Of a stretch of DNA of 64,000 bases, positions 12,537 to 25,394 are shown piece by piece. Location of the stretch: positions 62,166 through 126,165 of the forward strand of contig BDIU01000216.1 in the NCBI GenBank assembly GCA_002118135.1, in the 5' to 3' direction. The position numbers and the translations under genes are program-made. A model generated the notes under the pieces. That model did no database searches. It was not told where the DNA came from and saw only the letters and a list, made by a program, of their open reading frames with translations. Every line of letters starts with the position of its first letter. The stretch's first letter is position 1. The stretch is from Trebouxia sp. TZW2008. Its lineage: Eukaryota; Chlorophyta; Trebouxiophyceae; Trebouxiales; Trebouxiaceae.

Positions 12537-15500
12537 CTATGAAGCTGCTGTGGCTTCTTTTGCAGCCTTGATCAGCGGCCCTGCCTCTGCATCCTTGGTT
12601 CTTCTCCTCCCTGGAGTGGAACCCCCTAGGGTGCTGGGGGTTGCTGACAGGGGTCTCTGGTCTGCACCGTCTTTGGCCACAGCTGCAATCTTGTCTCCCT
12701 CGCTGACGCCGTTGCTGCCGTCATTGTCTGCTGAGAACGTGCGCAGCAGACTGCTCAATGCCCCCTTGATGTCACTGCAGACATGCATTGACGTTGGGAA
12801 GAAGACTGAGCATTGCTTTTTTTGGCCAGCCAACAAGGCTAATTGCGCGTGTTGTTGCCCATTTGTCCGCATGGTGTTGGGCGACCATATTTGTGACTGT
12901 ACGGTCTTGTGGCAGAAAGTGTAAGCAAGACCTCCAACTGAGATGTAGCACTGTTGCTGACCTCGTTGCAGCTGCATGCCCCACATGTCAAGATCGCATC
13001 ATCACCAAATGAACTTCTGCGACCTTGCTAGGTGCAATACGCGTTACACACCATTCAGAGCAAGACAAGTGGTCATGTCATCTGCATGCCTGCTCAAGAG
13101 AGTCCAGGATCCTGCTGGGTGCAACACATGTCATGCACCATCTAAAGCATCAAAGTCTCTCACTTGTCATATCTGTACTCCTTGGAGGGCTGACCAGGCT
13201 GCCCTGGAGGGGCAGGGCCATCAGCACCAGCCCCGCCCTCAGGTGAAAGTGCCCCAGCAGAGCGTGCCATGGCTGAAATGGAGGTCTCCAGCCTCTCCAA
13301 CTTGTTCCTCAGCCAGTCCACTTCATCCAAAGCACCTAAAGAAACCAAGCTGTCAATCTATTGTGGGGCTAGTTCAGCAGGCTTGATGCGTAGTCAGTCC
13401 ACTGCATGCAAAGCACCTCAAGATGGGCAGACAAAAGGGGTAAGAAGTCTTGCACTAGCTGTGACTTGCCAGCTTCATAGTTGTCAGTGGTTGTAGGAGA
13501 GAAGCATTTTGTAATTGTTCACAATTGCTGCTGGCTGAAGTCACCATATGGCATGCACTGCTGCACAAGGGCTGATCATCGAAGCTGAGCTTTGTTTTAC
13601 CAACAAAAGGGTTGCAAATCATTCTTTTCTGACTGCTCTTGCCCATGCTTGCATCTCAAACCAGCGAAAAAGTAGGCTCACCCTTGTAGTCATTGGCAAC
13701 AACCTGCTTGCTGCCGCTGAGCTGTTCATTCTGGTTGGCCAGCCGCTCATTCTCCCGGCTGAACCTAGCAATCATCTGCTGTGACTCCATCAGCTTCCTG
13801 GCCAGCTCCTTGGCGGGAAGCTGCTCTAGGGGCGCTCCTGCTGGCTTAGGCACCCCGTCAGTCACATCCTTGGACGTCCTGCAGAGGTGCGTTTGTCATG
13901 AGCAACACTGCACAATGTGTAGCTGTTGTTCTTGAGTCTGGCAAAACCTTGCTGTGACTGTCTCACCTTTTGAACAGCGGCTTAGCAGGAAATTGATCAG
14001 AGCAGATGTGCATGTCTGAAGCACCTTTTGACGTATGTTGTGCAGTTGCTGACAGCAAAGAAGCATTGTTTGAGTTCTTGTGGCAAGCCAATCTGCTACC
14101 AGCTGATAGAAAGCAATGGCACATACAGCAAGCAGCTAGACCTGCTGTGTGACTGCTTGCTATGCTTGCGTTTCTAACAAAACTGTCTGCATAGCAAAGT
14201 TTGCGCAACACTGGTGACGTGACAGACCTCAAGGACAGTCATGCCCAGAAGCTGGGATGTGATTTGCTATGTTTGCTAAGCATGCTCCATGAAACTCAAA
14301 AAGCTTGTTGCCAAACACACATCCCCTTTGTCAAAGCATTTGGTCAGTTTGGCAGCCCAACATGCAGTTGACTTTGACTCGCCAATTGGTCAGAGTCAGC
14401 ATGAATGTCAGCAAGCGCACAAGTGCAAAAGCCAGCCAGGCAATCAGTGAATCAATCATCACTCAGTGATACAATCAGTCGGGCAGCAGTACCTAGAAGG
14501 TTGCAGACTGACTGCAGAAGAGGAAGAAGAGGAAGCAGCAGCGTCTTCTGCTGCGGCAGCCCTGGCAGGGCTGTTGGTGGCGCTGCCCTGGGGCAGCAGG
14601 GCATGGAAGTCCGGCCTGGTCACACTGCAACAGGACAGCAAGACTTGCTGTAGTTCTGGGTCGACACTTCCACCGGTGCTTTGTTTTACAACATGCAGCA
14701 GACAGCTGGACAGGATGTTTGTAACAAGACAATATGCTGGCAACTGAAGGCAGGCAGCTGATTGCCTGAATATGCTGCTTGAGCTCAGCTCCCTGAATCT
14801 GTTGAAGAAACTTTTTATGGATAATGCATAAGCTGCTAGTACACAAACAGCACACTGTTGGCATGACTACTGTCTGCTGATCATGCCAATGTCAGACTGC
14901 AGCACTGCGCAACATCTAGACGTACACAGCTGTTTTGCAGCTTGAACATAACAGCGTTACCTTTGGCCAGAAGCATGAGTGTCGGATTGCGAGGACAGGG
15001 GCCTGCTGCCTGCAGTGGCGCGTCCATGTAATGGAGTCGACATGCCACTGGGCAGTTGCGTCCCTGGCATGATCTGCACACAAGGTGCATGTTTCAGACA
15101 GTCTTGTCAGCATCTAGGCTTTGAGTTGAGAAAGAGACCTGATGGAGTGAACATGCCGCAAGCATGTTTGACAAGCAGGCTCAAGCGCCAAGAGCATGTC
15201 AAAATATGAGTGGAGCACTGGAAGACTTGACATGCCTGCATAGATGAGTTGCATGCTGTGGTAAACAGGTCAAGACTCTGGCACATGTTGAGGGAATGTA
15301 CATGCTGCCAGATACTGTCCCCCTGGCATCATCCGCACAGAGGAATGCATGTTTTGACAAGCATGTCAGCACACAGGCACACGAAGCTCACAAACGACAG
15401 GCAAGATCGGTGCTGACCTGATCTCGCAGCCAAACATTCTCCTGGCGCAGCAGGAACAGCTCACGCTTTAGGGCAGCAATCTGCGCCTCCTGAGGATCCA

Positions 15501-18500
15501 GCTGCAACACAAGCAGCAAGTTTGCAGCCACGCACTCTCTCAAGCTTTTGTGGCTGGTGTTGGCATCAGTTTATATACCAGACAAACAAGCAACTTGGCA
15601 GAATCAAGCCTGTTGTCAATACCTGAGGAGAAGCACAGCAAGCATGCCAGAGCAATCCCACGAAGAGTTGAGCATTAGCAGACCGCCCAGTGGAATAGCT
15701 GATCAAAGCAGTGCTTGCAAGTCAAGTATCTAAGGGCAAGCCAAAGAGCGGACGCAAATAGAGAGGTTAATATGCGTGTGGTCAAGCATAGGACCCCAGA
15801 TAAAGCAAGCACTGAGCAGACAAGCAAGCAGATAGGCAGGGAGGTGGGCAGGCAGGCAGGCAGGCAAGCGAAGCCAGCCAACAAGCCAGACACCAAGATC
15901 GTTACAAAGCACAAAGGCGCTGAGCAAGCTCGCCGCAATCATGGGCTTGTTTCGTATGGTGTTGGCCCATGTAGCATAGGATAGAGTAGATATAGTCTCC
16001 ACGTGGTGCTGAGAGCAGGAAGAGCAGCAGACACACATGCAAGCAAATGCAGACCCTTGTAACCAGCTGCAGAATGCATAGTGTTACTGCAACCATGGGC
16101 TTGTTGCGGATGTTCTTGGCCCCTGTGGCATAGGACAGAGTGGACAAGGTCTCCTCCACATGTTGAGAGGAGGAAGAGTAGCAAGCAATCATGACAGTCA
16201 GTGCAATCATTTGTGGCCAGCCGCGGAGAGGTATAATCTTACCGCAACCATGGGCTTGTTGCAGATGTTCTTGGCCCGCATAGCACAGGACAGGGTGGAT
16301 AAAGTCTCCCCCACATGCTGAGAGGAGGGAGAGCATCAAGCAACCATGCAAACAAGTGCAAATACAAGTAAACAGCTGCAGAATGCATAGTCTCACCGCA
16401 ACCATAGGCTTGTTGCGGATGTTCTTAGCCCGTGTAGCATAGGACAGGGTGGATAATGTCTCCTCCACATGCTGTGAGGAGGGAGAGCAACAGGCAATCA
16501 TGAGGGCCAGTGCATTGCCTCCCAAACTGTCCATCAGCAGCTTAGTCAGTTTGCTGTCCCTGTACGGGATGTGCGCTGATGACAGGCTGCTGCTGTTGTT
16601 GTCTGCTAGCGCTGAGATGACCTGCAGGGACACTGTGCCATGTCAAGTCGGAGTCTCAACAACATAGCGCAGCATGCTTAGCACAACGCAGCACAGCAGA
16701 GCGCGCCTCAGTGCAAGACAGGCTGACATGTAACGGGATGGGGATGCACAGCACAGCACAGCACAGCATAGCACAGCTGTGCATGGGACGGCACGGGACG
16801 GCACAGCACAGCGCAACACAGCACAGCACTGGCTGACATGGCATGGGTTGTATCAATAAAGCACAGCGCTTCACAGCATAGCACAGCATGGCCCAGCAGT
16901 TTATAGCGCAGCACAGGCCAGCAGGGCAGGGCACAGCATAGCACAGCACAGGCTGGCACACACTGGCATGGCACAGCACAGCACAGCACAGCGAGGCAGC
17001 CTAGCTTTCCTACCTTGCCAAGGGTAAACAAAGACTTGTTGATGCTGGAAGTCTCCTTTAGCATCTCTCCCGCCGATTTGGTGTCCTTCAGCCGCTCGCT
17101 TCCCGCCAAATCCACAAAGCTTACTTTGCCAAATTTGGGGATGCCAAAGTCATGGTCTTCAGCATTGGTGCTGACCGCATCAATGTACACCGTCATGATA
17201 CTGTGACTACGGGAGGACTCTAAATTCAGCTCATGGCTGCCCATCTTTCTGTGCTTCATGCCTCTGCTGATCACCTGGCAAACAGTAAGACAGGAGTCAG
17301 CAAATCTGCCTTGAATGTCACAGGCTTTCCATGACATCAAGCCTCCAAGACCCCCTGCCTTTTCGCAACCACCTCGGCCCTGCTCTGCTCCCACATACAC
17401 TCAGCTGTGCACTGTCTGCTGCAGGCACTCCAGCTATGCAATGGACCAGTTACACATGCCGACATCTCTCTCCTTGCCAAAAGCAGTTCAGAGCTGCTGC
17501 ATGCTTGCGCAAAGACTCATGCGCAGTGCTGTTGCTGCAACAGTTGCAACTGTCTCGCCAGAATGCGCCCTGCAGTACATGCACAAGAGACTCCTCAAAT
17601 GTGTCTTCCACATAGCTGCAGTTAGTGATTGCAACATTGTACAATTGCGCATTGCACACTTGCCTCGAGCATGTCTTCAACGGAGCTGCACTCCTTGACA
17701 GCTAGGTCTGGCACATAGAAGCCTTTGCTGCTGTCCCAACGCACTTGCAGCTGCTGCTTGGACCACTTCAGCAGATCGTACAAAGCTTCATTGTAGATCT
17801 CACAATATGACGCTCTGCACACAGATCAGCCTGTTGCCACTTGCTTAAATAAATACAATGATATACGCTATACAGACGTCCTGGTGCAGACAACTCAGCA
17901 TTTGACCGCAGGCGGTGCAGGGCCTCATTGTAGAGCCTCGCTGTATGACACCCCGCAGGCAAATCAGGTTGTCAATGGATTTTACACGGTCGCATAGTAG
18001 GTCTCACGGTATAACGCTCCGCATGCAAATCAGGTTGTTAGTAAAGGACAGCATGCTTCAGTGCACACACAGTAGCTGCATATTGCAGGCCATACACATA
18101 CTTGCTGTAGATCTCACGGCAGGATGCACTGCATGGATCATCCAATGCTGGGAGACCACATTGCTTGTGCCTTTCAGCATGCTGCAACTGGCCAGGGCCC
18201 TTTGGTGTGCCAGAAACAGGGCTTGTCAGCACGTGCTCTGATCGCACATGCTCATGAGGTGAGAGTTTGATGTTGGTGAGCAAGCTGGCATGCTAGCACA
18301 GCTAATGCACAGCATGCAGTGCCTATCGTTGCAATTCAGCTGCACTTTGACCGCACATGCTGTGGCAAGGCTTCATTCTGTATGCATCCAAGACTTGCAA
18401 TCAGCTTCAATCATGACACATCCAAGCAGAGCAGGCAGCAATCATGACACCTCCAAGCAGAGCAGGCAGCAGTCTGACTGACAAAAGTATTACTTACCTG

Positions 18501-21500
18501 AAGGTATACTTGATGCCAGCATTGGCCTTTTGCATCTGGTCAAACAGGTACATGACCGAGCGTGTCACAATGCCATCATCTGTGTCCCCTGACAATAGAA
18601 TACAGCGGTTCAGCACAACACAATGATCATAGCAGGTCTGTTTAAGGGCGAATTCACAGCATGTGCGTGACGCAACAGGACCACAGCGCTGCGAGTGTCA
18701 CAATGCCATCATCTGTGTCCACTCACAGAATGACCATCACAGTGTTTCGATACAGCAATGCAGTGACAGCACTTGAGTACATCTACATATAATTGTGGGG
18801 CGTTTCCAGCATCGCAATGCCATCATCTGTGTCATGTGACAACAGCGCTTCAGTACAGCAGCGCAACAGCATTGCAAGAGGAAAACATAGCAGAATCAAC
18901 ATCAAAGAGTGTTTGAATGCAACTGCAGGGAGGCGCAGCAAAGAAGCATGCTTTGAGGTATACCTTGACCACTGTCTGCAACATCCAATGTGCTGCTGCA
19001 GCTGTTGCAATCGCACTGCTTGAGCTGCTGTTGAGAGTTTGTGGCACAAACATGATGCATTGCTGCATGTATGCACTGGACTAGAAGTGCTAATCAATAC
19101 AAACGTGTTCTCTGTTACTTGCTTGACGTGGCCTCCAGCTGGCATTTACATATTATACAGGGCTGAAGCTATGATCTCACCTGCATAGTCTTCTGAGTCA
19201 ATGACATCCTCACGGCCGCTCATGGTGTATGTTTTGCCAGAGCCAGTCTGCCCATAAGCAAAGATAGTGGCATGGTAGCCTGCCATGGCAGCGTTTAGCA
19301 GCTGAGTGATGCCACAGATCTTCAGCACATCTGACTGCTTAGAGCTGGGTGTCAAGCAGCCATGAAATGTGAAGTTGCGCGTCATGACTGTTCCCTTGGC
19401 ACCTGGCACCATGACCTGCATTGCAACCGCATGCTACAGTCATGTCAGAAAGATATTGTACCTTTGCAGCATTCAATGGCAACCTGGCACCGCAACCTGG
19501 ACGTATACTCAAGAGACAATCAGGACACCATGTAAGTAACCAACATGCCCTACACTGTTGAAGAGCAGCGCAGCAAAGTGAACCTCAGCACAGTGTGTCA
19601 ACTGTCTCTTTCAGCACTGTGTGAGCATTGCATTACAATACCTTGCTGTGCTACATGCTCTGAAACTGTGCATTCCCAGAACTCGCTGGGAAAGATGATC
19701 TCAGCTCTGCTTTGCAGAAGCTTGCTGTGCAAGATAGTTGCATCAGATGCGCTAAAACTCTGCATTGCCACAATTTACTGTGCAAAATGCCTGTGAAAGC
19801 TGGCTGTGCAGGTTAGCTGTGCAAGATGGCGGTGCAATGATGTTAAGAATATGTGCAGTGCCAGGCTAAGCGTAGCATACCTGCATCTGCTGCGGGTCCT
19901 GCTCATCCACTTGCACCACGGTTGCATCGCTTGTGAAGAGCTCCCTGTCATTCATGGGCCGGACGCGCACCACCACCTGTATGCACACAGCACTATCCAT
20001 GACTGAGCTCGTAGCGAGTCCGTATGAGGTGCTTATGCTGTTGAGCATGGACCATAAGCTCCTCTTCTCAAGGCAGCAAAGCAGATATGCAGCTAGAAGT
20101 TGCATTTGTTAGGCCAGATTCTGCCCAGCATTGTGTCACAAAGAGCACAGACTTCATGCCATAGCTTGACCTGCTGTGATGCAGGTGGAGGCTATGTGCA
20201 GTGACTGCTACCAATCCAGACCAACACGCTGGGTGCGAAGCTATAATGCTCAATTGATTGTGCATCACAAGCTGCTTGGGAACTCTATGCATGAAAGTGC
20301 TAGCATCATGCATGCTTGAGCTCCACAAATGTCCTGCTGCAACAAACAAGGTACAATGTGCTGCTGCACACCTTGATGTTGTCATTGTTGTTCACTGGGT
20401 GACCCCCAGGGGTGCTGGGGTGGGCAAGAGGGGGCAGGGGCCGGCTGTTGCTGCTAGGGCGTTTCAGGGTTGCACTGCCGCTGTTGGTGGGGGACGGGGG
20501 GTGGGGTCGGCCAGGCTCGCTGGGCGGGCGTGACACCGCTGGAATGTTGTTGGATGTAGGCCTGTGTGAAGCTGCCCTTGAAGTGGCATGTGATGTGCTG
20601 CCTGGACCACAAGCATTCACAACGCATCTGCAGACGCCCTTGCAAAGGGATCATGCAATGCTGTGCTACGCAGAGCATTACTTACCTGACACATCCTGAA
20701 CTTTCATGTGCCACTGGTGCAAACATAGTATGAGGATATTGCGTGCATCTGGAGAAAAGCATCTCAGCACATGCCTAAATCTCGGCAAGGTGCTGTCTTG
20801 CTGATCAAAAGAAGATAGTTTCTGTAGTCCAATCCCTGTTGATTGGTCAATGGTAAATTTCTCAAACTTTCAGGGATTGATGTTCTGAGCAGTGTCTGAG
20901 CCAAATGCTTGCCACAATCCTGTCAGCGCGTTTGCAGTGTGCTAAAACTTTTGCACGGTGCAAACATGATGCTTGGCTCAAATGTGCTGGCAGCTGCCCT
21001 TGCTTGGAATTTTGCTTGAGCTCTAGTCAGTGTGCATTGCAGCGGGTTTGGGGCGCCAGACTGACCTGTCGGCGATAAGGGTGAGCCTTGCTGGCTGGTT
21101 AAGCTATGAGCCCTGCTAGCGTCAATAGGTGGGGGCCTGAACTGAGGGGGGCTGCTGAAACCATAAGCCGCTGCTGCCTCCATAGGGTTTGGTGGCCCAT
21201 AGCTTGGAGAGGGCATGGCAAGCGGCACCATGCCTTGGCCAGGCATGGCCATATATGGGTTGTAGTATGCAGGCAGGCCCATCGAGGGAGCAGAGTGGGA
21301 GGACTGCTGCACTTGTAGGTGTGCAGGCACCTGGATGCATAGCAGCTCAATACAGTCAAATCTCCTTGTCAGGACACTCAGTATAAGGACAGTCATGGAT
21401 GGGTTGTAATACGCAGGCAGGCCCATTGACGGAGCAGAGTGCGAGGACTGCTGCACTTTCAAGTGTGCAGGCACCTGGATGCATAGCAGCTCAATACAGT

Positions 21501-22032
21501 CAAATCTCCTTGTCAGGACACTCAGTATAGCGACAGTCATGAACGGGTTGTAATACGCAGGCAGGCCCATCGAGGGAGCAGAATGAGAGGACTGCTGCAC
21601 ATGTAGGTGTGCAGGCGCTTAAATGCACAAAAGCTCAGTGTGAGAGGACTGCTGCACTTGTAGGTGTGCAGGCACCTGGATGCAGAGGAACGCACTACAG
21701 TCACATCTCCTGGTAAGACACTTGCACAAAGGAGAACCTTAATGCAAGGACAGCGCAGCTGGACACCAAACACTGCATTTTGACTGCAGTGGGACCTCTG
21801 ACTGAGTACCACTTCGATATGAGAACGACTTTGTTGATAATTAAAGCATGTAAGAAAACGAGATTATACTGTATCAGGCTCAGCAGCTGGAAGTTTGCCA
21901 AAAACGAAGTCTGAGTCAGGCGCTGACTCAAGGGCAGCAAGATGAAGACTAAGGGATTGCTGACAGCAGTCTTACCCCGCCTGGATACGCCATGCCCTGT
22001 CTGGAAGGGCTGCCCCTGCTATTGGACCTCAT
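12537..22032 (-). CDS. Kinesin-12 / KIF12-type motor protein
   Basis: Fourteen exons join with matching phases: 22032-21976, 21306-21066, 20601-20372, 19976-19881, 19415-19181, 18588-18498, 17814-17664, 17274-17014, 16621-16397, 15501-15418, 14647-14493, 13878-13682, 13335-13164, 12774-12537, about 810 residues. A disordered Ser/Pro/His-rich head of about 175 residues precedes the motor ([13 protein letters not shown]). Nucleotide-binding elements are intact: P-loop GQTGSGKT, switch I NLESSRSH, switch II DLAGSER, and the [13 protein letters not shown] helix. The neck reads [20 protein letters not shown], as in KIF12/kinesin-12 (family knowledge). A coiled coil follows ([15 protein letters not shown]), then a basic Ser/Pro-rich tail. 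The 17664 donor is GC rather than GT. Several introns carry decayed exon copies, and exon 2 is triplicated with transposon sequence. Expected role: a plus-end microtubule motor in division or transport. Confidence 0.87.
15775..15900. repeat. Simple-sequence tract rich in AGGC/AAGC
   Basis: Imprecise tetranucleotide repeats (gcaagcagataggcagg, ggcaggcaggcaggcagg) in a kinesin intron. No coding signal. Confidence 0.8.
15925..16345 (-). repeat. Three decayed copies of the kinesin exon 9 end plus donor
   Basis: The last part of exon 9 ([25 protein letters not shown] and donor, 16397) recurs downstream at about 16243-16330, 16090-16175 and 15932-16010. Spacing is about 153-158 bp. Each keeps the LSYA and [13 protein letters not shown] words, with changes that decline with distance from the true exon. 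Confidence 0.9.
16735..17005. repeat. GCACA/AGCAC minisatellite in a kinesin intron
   Basis: About 270 bp of imperfect pentamer arrays (gcacagcacagcacagca) between kinesin exons 8 and 9. The cysteine-rich frames through it are an artefact of the repeat. Confidence 0.9.
17875..18135 (-). repeat. Decayed upstream copies of the kinesin exon 7 start
   Basis: The start of exon 7 (acceptor plus [11 protein letters not shown] codons, 17814) recurs in the preceding intron at about 17956-17900, around 18018-17995 and around 18131-18105. Only the first copy retains a long match, and it diverges after NEAL. Confidence 0.75.
18680..18850 (-). repeat. Two decayed upstream copies of the kinesin exon 6 start
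   Basis: The opening of exon 6 ([11 protein letters not shown], acceptor at 18588) is repeated at about 18722-18690 and 18842-18805. Both keep gacacagatgatggcatt-like words. Confidence 0.8.
21300..21660 (-). repeat. Kinesin exon 2 start tandemly repeated with a transposon fragment
   Basis: The segment coding [18 protein letters not shown] occurs three times (about 21306-21245, 21452-21390, 21600-21535), with a fourth remnant near 21650. Units are 144 bp. The sequence between copies matches one end of the 178-bp inverted-repeat element found intact next door. All three units are open in one frame, so they could be translated as 48-residue repeats rather than spliced out. Confidence 0.85.
21696..21873. 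mobile_element. MITE of a 178-bp TA-flanked family, copy A
   Basis: This 178-bp element in kinesin intron 1 begins TACAGTCACATCTCC. On the opposite strand its far end begins TACAGTATAATCTCG, giving imperfect terminal inverted repeats. TA ends and the CAGT terminus resemble Tc1/mariner/pogo non-autonomous elements (family knowledge). It has no coding capacity. It shares length, termini and internal gtaaggac-like words with the copy at 30837-31014. Confidence 0.75.
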
Positions 22033-22676
22033 TGAAGCGCTGAGTGCGATCACAGCAGCGAGCAAAGGCCGGTCAACCCTTCACCGAGCCTCTGACCTGC
22101 TGGCGTCACAACGCCGCGCAGCTCGTCCTCGGCCGTGCTCTACAGCTCATATTGCCCCTTTCCAGCAGAACTTCATCCGGGATCGTTTGAAAGTAAAAGT
22201 TGTGACAGCTGCGACAAGCCTGCGCTGTGTATATGTCTACAAAAGCAGCATGGCAGGACGAGCAGACGAGCAGGAGCGCTTTCGAAAGCACACGCAGAAA
22301 AAGCCAATGGGATTACAGTGGCAGCTAAAAACGTCAAGAGGTCGCATGCAAGCGCAAAGGCAGACGGAGAGGACAAAGCGCTGAATTTGACACCGCTTGA
22401 CTCTTGACTAATATTATGATTAGCTGACTAATCTGCTGCATGGACTCGAGACTTGAGCTAGCAACACTGCCGCTCTACAAGCCAGTCTTGCAATGCGCAT
22501 TGCTCAAGTAGGCTGTGTTCAGCTCGCAAATGTGGAGCACGAGCTCGTATCTCACTAAACTTGCTGACGAATGAACATAAAGAAGCCCATTCTTGCTTCC
22601 ACCTGCTTTAGCGCAGACGGACCATAGCTGCCGTCAATTCTGAGCATAGCGGCTTCCCGCGGCAAGTGGCGGAGCG
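22033..22676. promoter_or_regulatory. Divergent upstream region of the kinesin and DALD-repeat genes
   Basis: This 644-bp spacer separates two start codons pointing away from each other, so it probably contains both promoters. I could not identify a specific core element with confidence. Confidence 0.45.
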
Positions 22677-24510
22677 ATGTATGCGGATCGGGAACACCAA
22701 AGCTCTGGTTCACGGCCCGCTGTTGACGCTTCCTCCAGGCTGTTCCACCAGATCGTGAGTCCCTCCACCTTGAACAAGCATCGCTTTGCATCATGTTGCT
22801 AGAGTGGCTTTTCAAGCTCTGCATGCAGCTTGCAAGATCGTGACAAAAAGCGACAACGCCTGAGCGTCAGGCACAATTCCTCACTGAGGCACCGTGATCA
22901 AGCCTTGCCTCATTTTGTCTGATTTGCAAGTGCCCTGCTTCCTGCAGCTTGCATGGGCTGTCTTGCATGCAGACACAGAATCAGGAGGACCGTAAACTAT
23001 ATGAGGAGGCTTCTGTAGACCTGTATCAGTCCACACCTGACTCAGAACCCGCCAAGAGGCATGGCATACTGAAGCCCACAATTGATGGCAAGATGTGAGT
23101 ACAACACACATTCCCGCACGCATTTGCTTGTGCCTACATGTGATAGCCTGGAAGCTGATATTGAGTGCAAAGCTGTGTCATTGCAGGCCAAAGCCTTGGA
23201 TGTCCATGAAAAGCTCTGGTAGACTAGACACAGCAGTGCCTGCACATTTGCAAACACCTCGCCCTCAAGCACAAGCAGTCCTGCAGCAGCGCCGACTGCT
23301 TGGCTCAGCTCCAGCTGCAATGGTACAAGCTGCCATGCGCACACCAGCAGCAGCTCAGCATCAGCAGTCAGATCAGTTGGACATGGTGCCACATGGTGAA
23401 GGCCTCTTTGGGCGACAGCGGGCTGCAAAACGCCAGCATTCGCATATTGCTATCACCTCAGAGGACAGAACACCTATTGCCTCAGCTCCTGTCATTGCCA
23501 GTAGCTTCACCACTGGCATACCTCAGCCAACACCAGCTGCAAAGCAATCTTCAGCGCCTATACTGGAAACATACAGAGGCAAGAAGACTCAGGCTGCTCA
23601 GACTGCTGGCAAGTCAACACCTGAGCAGCGTGGCTTTGATGCTCTGGACAGATTGAATGCACGTAAGGGATATGGCAACCTGGCCACTTTGCCAAGCAGT
23701 CACAGATTGCTCCAGCCGGCCAAACACAGCAAAGCTCTGAAAGGAAACCAACTTGCTGCTGATGCAACCGCAGCCATCACAGCGCAAGCATCACTTCCAA
23801 TTCAGAGTCCCGCTTCTGCCGAGTCACAGCCCAGACAGCTGCATCAGGAAGCATTGCGTCCCATAGATGCTCTAGATAGATTCAACAAGCGGCATAAGTC
23901 TCAAGGCAAAACCCATGAGGCTTTACCACCTCATGGCTCCCGCAGTGCTCATCAACAGCCTGATCAATCAAGACGCACTGCTGAGGGTCAAGCGCAGCGC
24001 CCTTTGGATGCGCTAGCACGCTTCAACATGCGAAAAGGGCACAAGCCATTTGGCACAAACAGCCCTGTGACCAACCCAGATGTGCAGGAAATTGATGTTG
24101 ACCTTCCAGCAAAGGAGGACACTGCAGCTGAGTCACAGCAGAGCCAGACAACATCAGTTGAGCTTGAGCAGGTGTTGCCCATGCAAACCAGGTCAATCAT
24201 TGCAAAAGAGAGCAGTGAAAGCAGTCAGACCCCTGATGCGCTTGACAAGCTCAACTCAGTGTTGTTGCAGCGGCGGCAGCAGCGTCTAGGCAAGCAAGCG
24301 CAATCTGTGCCTGTCCATGCGAGAAAGCGAATGCGTGCGTTTGATGATGATCTTGGCCCTCATGATGGTGCACAAGCGTCTCTGCAAGTGCAGTCTGAAC
24401 CAAGAACAAGTATCCATCAGCATCAGGTGTTGACAGGGCCGAGCGCTGCTCGTTTGTCCAGTGTGTCTGATAGGTTGTCTGCAAGGCTAGGGAAGATAAC
24501 AGGTGTATGA
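22677..24510 (+). CDS. Unrecognised protein with four DALDRLN-type repeats
   Basis: Three exons with clean splice sites and phases: 22677-22754 (ATG), 22973-23094 and 23187-24510 (stop TGA), 507 residues. I do not recognise the family. The protein looks largely disordered and rich in Gln, Ala, Ser and basic residues. A short motif recurs at about residues 216, 292, 338 and 414: DALDRLNARKG, DALDRFNKRHK, DALARFNMRKG and DALDKLNSVLL. Spacing and flanks vary, which suggests a linear binding motif rather than a folded repeat. A basic patch near the C-terminus (HARKRMRAFDDDLGP) could be a nuclear localisation signal. The last segment (SARLSSVSDRLSARLGKITGV) looks amphipathic. The start is the first ATG in frame with a splice-compatible first exon. 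Confidence 0.75.
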
Positions 24511-25394
24511 AGTATGGCAACATGTACAATTACATTCTCATGTTATATGCCACGCAATGCACCTGCTGTTTGCTTCAAGACGGTGCTTCTTGCCAACTTT
24601 TATCTGCAGTTTTAGCAGCTGCTGTATCTGACCACTGTGTCAAGCATAGCACATGGCTTGCAGCGTCCTGAGAGAGAACTTCAGCAAAAGCCCCTCTCTG
24701 TCTGTTACGCAAGAGCAGCTGCTCCAATCCTTGTTACATCAGGCATGTTCATAAAAATTTGTCACCCACACGCGGTCTCGACATGCGGCATGCTGAAGTT
24801 TCAACAGGAACTGGGCTTACTGATCATCAAATGAAGTGGCTGCTGATTTGTAGCATGCACACAATTATGACAGCTACATATGCCCTGCCTTCTACCAGGC
24901 TATGTAAGATGACGTGCTTGTAGCTACTGGTACTGCACTTTGCGCGTGAAATCTAAGCTGCCTGACAGAATCAAAACCCTTTGCCTTGGGCAACGCAATG
25001 CTTGCCAAGTGCACAATGCAATGTGAAGGAGGATGTGCTGCATACAAAGGAAAGCTACATTGGCACCCAATAACAGCTAATGAACAATTAGTCTACCCAA
25101 CCCCCTGCCAACCTGTATCACAAGCCTACCTGCCAACACAGACAAAAGGCAAAAAAGAGTGACTGGACAATCCTGCTTATTGCTGCATCAAGAAAGCATT
25201 AAGTTTCTTGAACGAAATGGACAAACAGCTTGCTCAAACCCCCAAGTGCCTCTGACTAAGCTAAAATTGTAATGCAAGCTGTTGGTGGCAACAGCAGCGC
25301 TGATGTACACAAAACCTTACGCCTGCAAACATAAACTACCCAAGGCGACCAGCATTCATAATTGCAGACACAGTGTAGACCTGATGCTTTGTGC
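24511..25394. other. Convergent intergenic region, no gene seen
   Basis: Spacer between converging 3' ends, AT-richer than its surroundings. No coding segment or repeat array is evident. Confidence 0.55.

Noticed and set aside
16656..17000. Cysteine/alanine-rich frames ([11 protein letters not shown])
   Set aside because: Produced by the GCACA/AGCAC minisatellite, not by a gene.
22555..22824. Minus-strand 89-residue frame (FGVPDPHTSLRHLPREAAM)
   Set aside because: It overlaps the opposite-strand first exon of the DALD-repeat gene, which has a start, donor and phase that fit. The minus frame has no supporting context.
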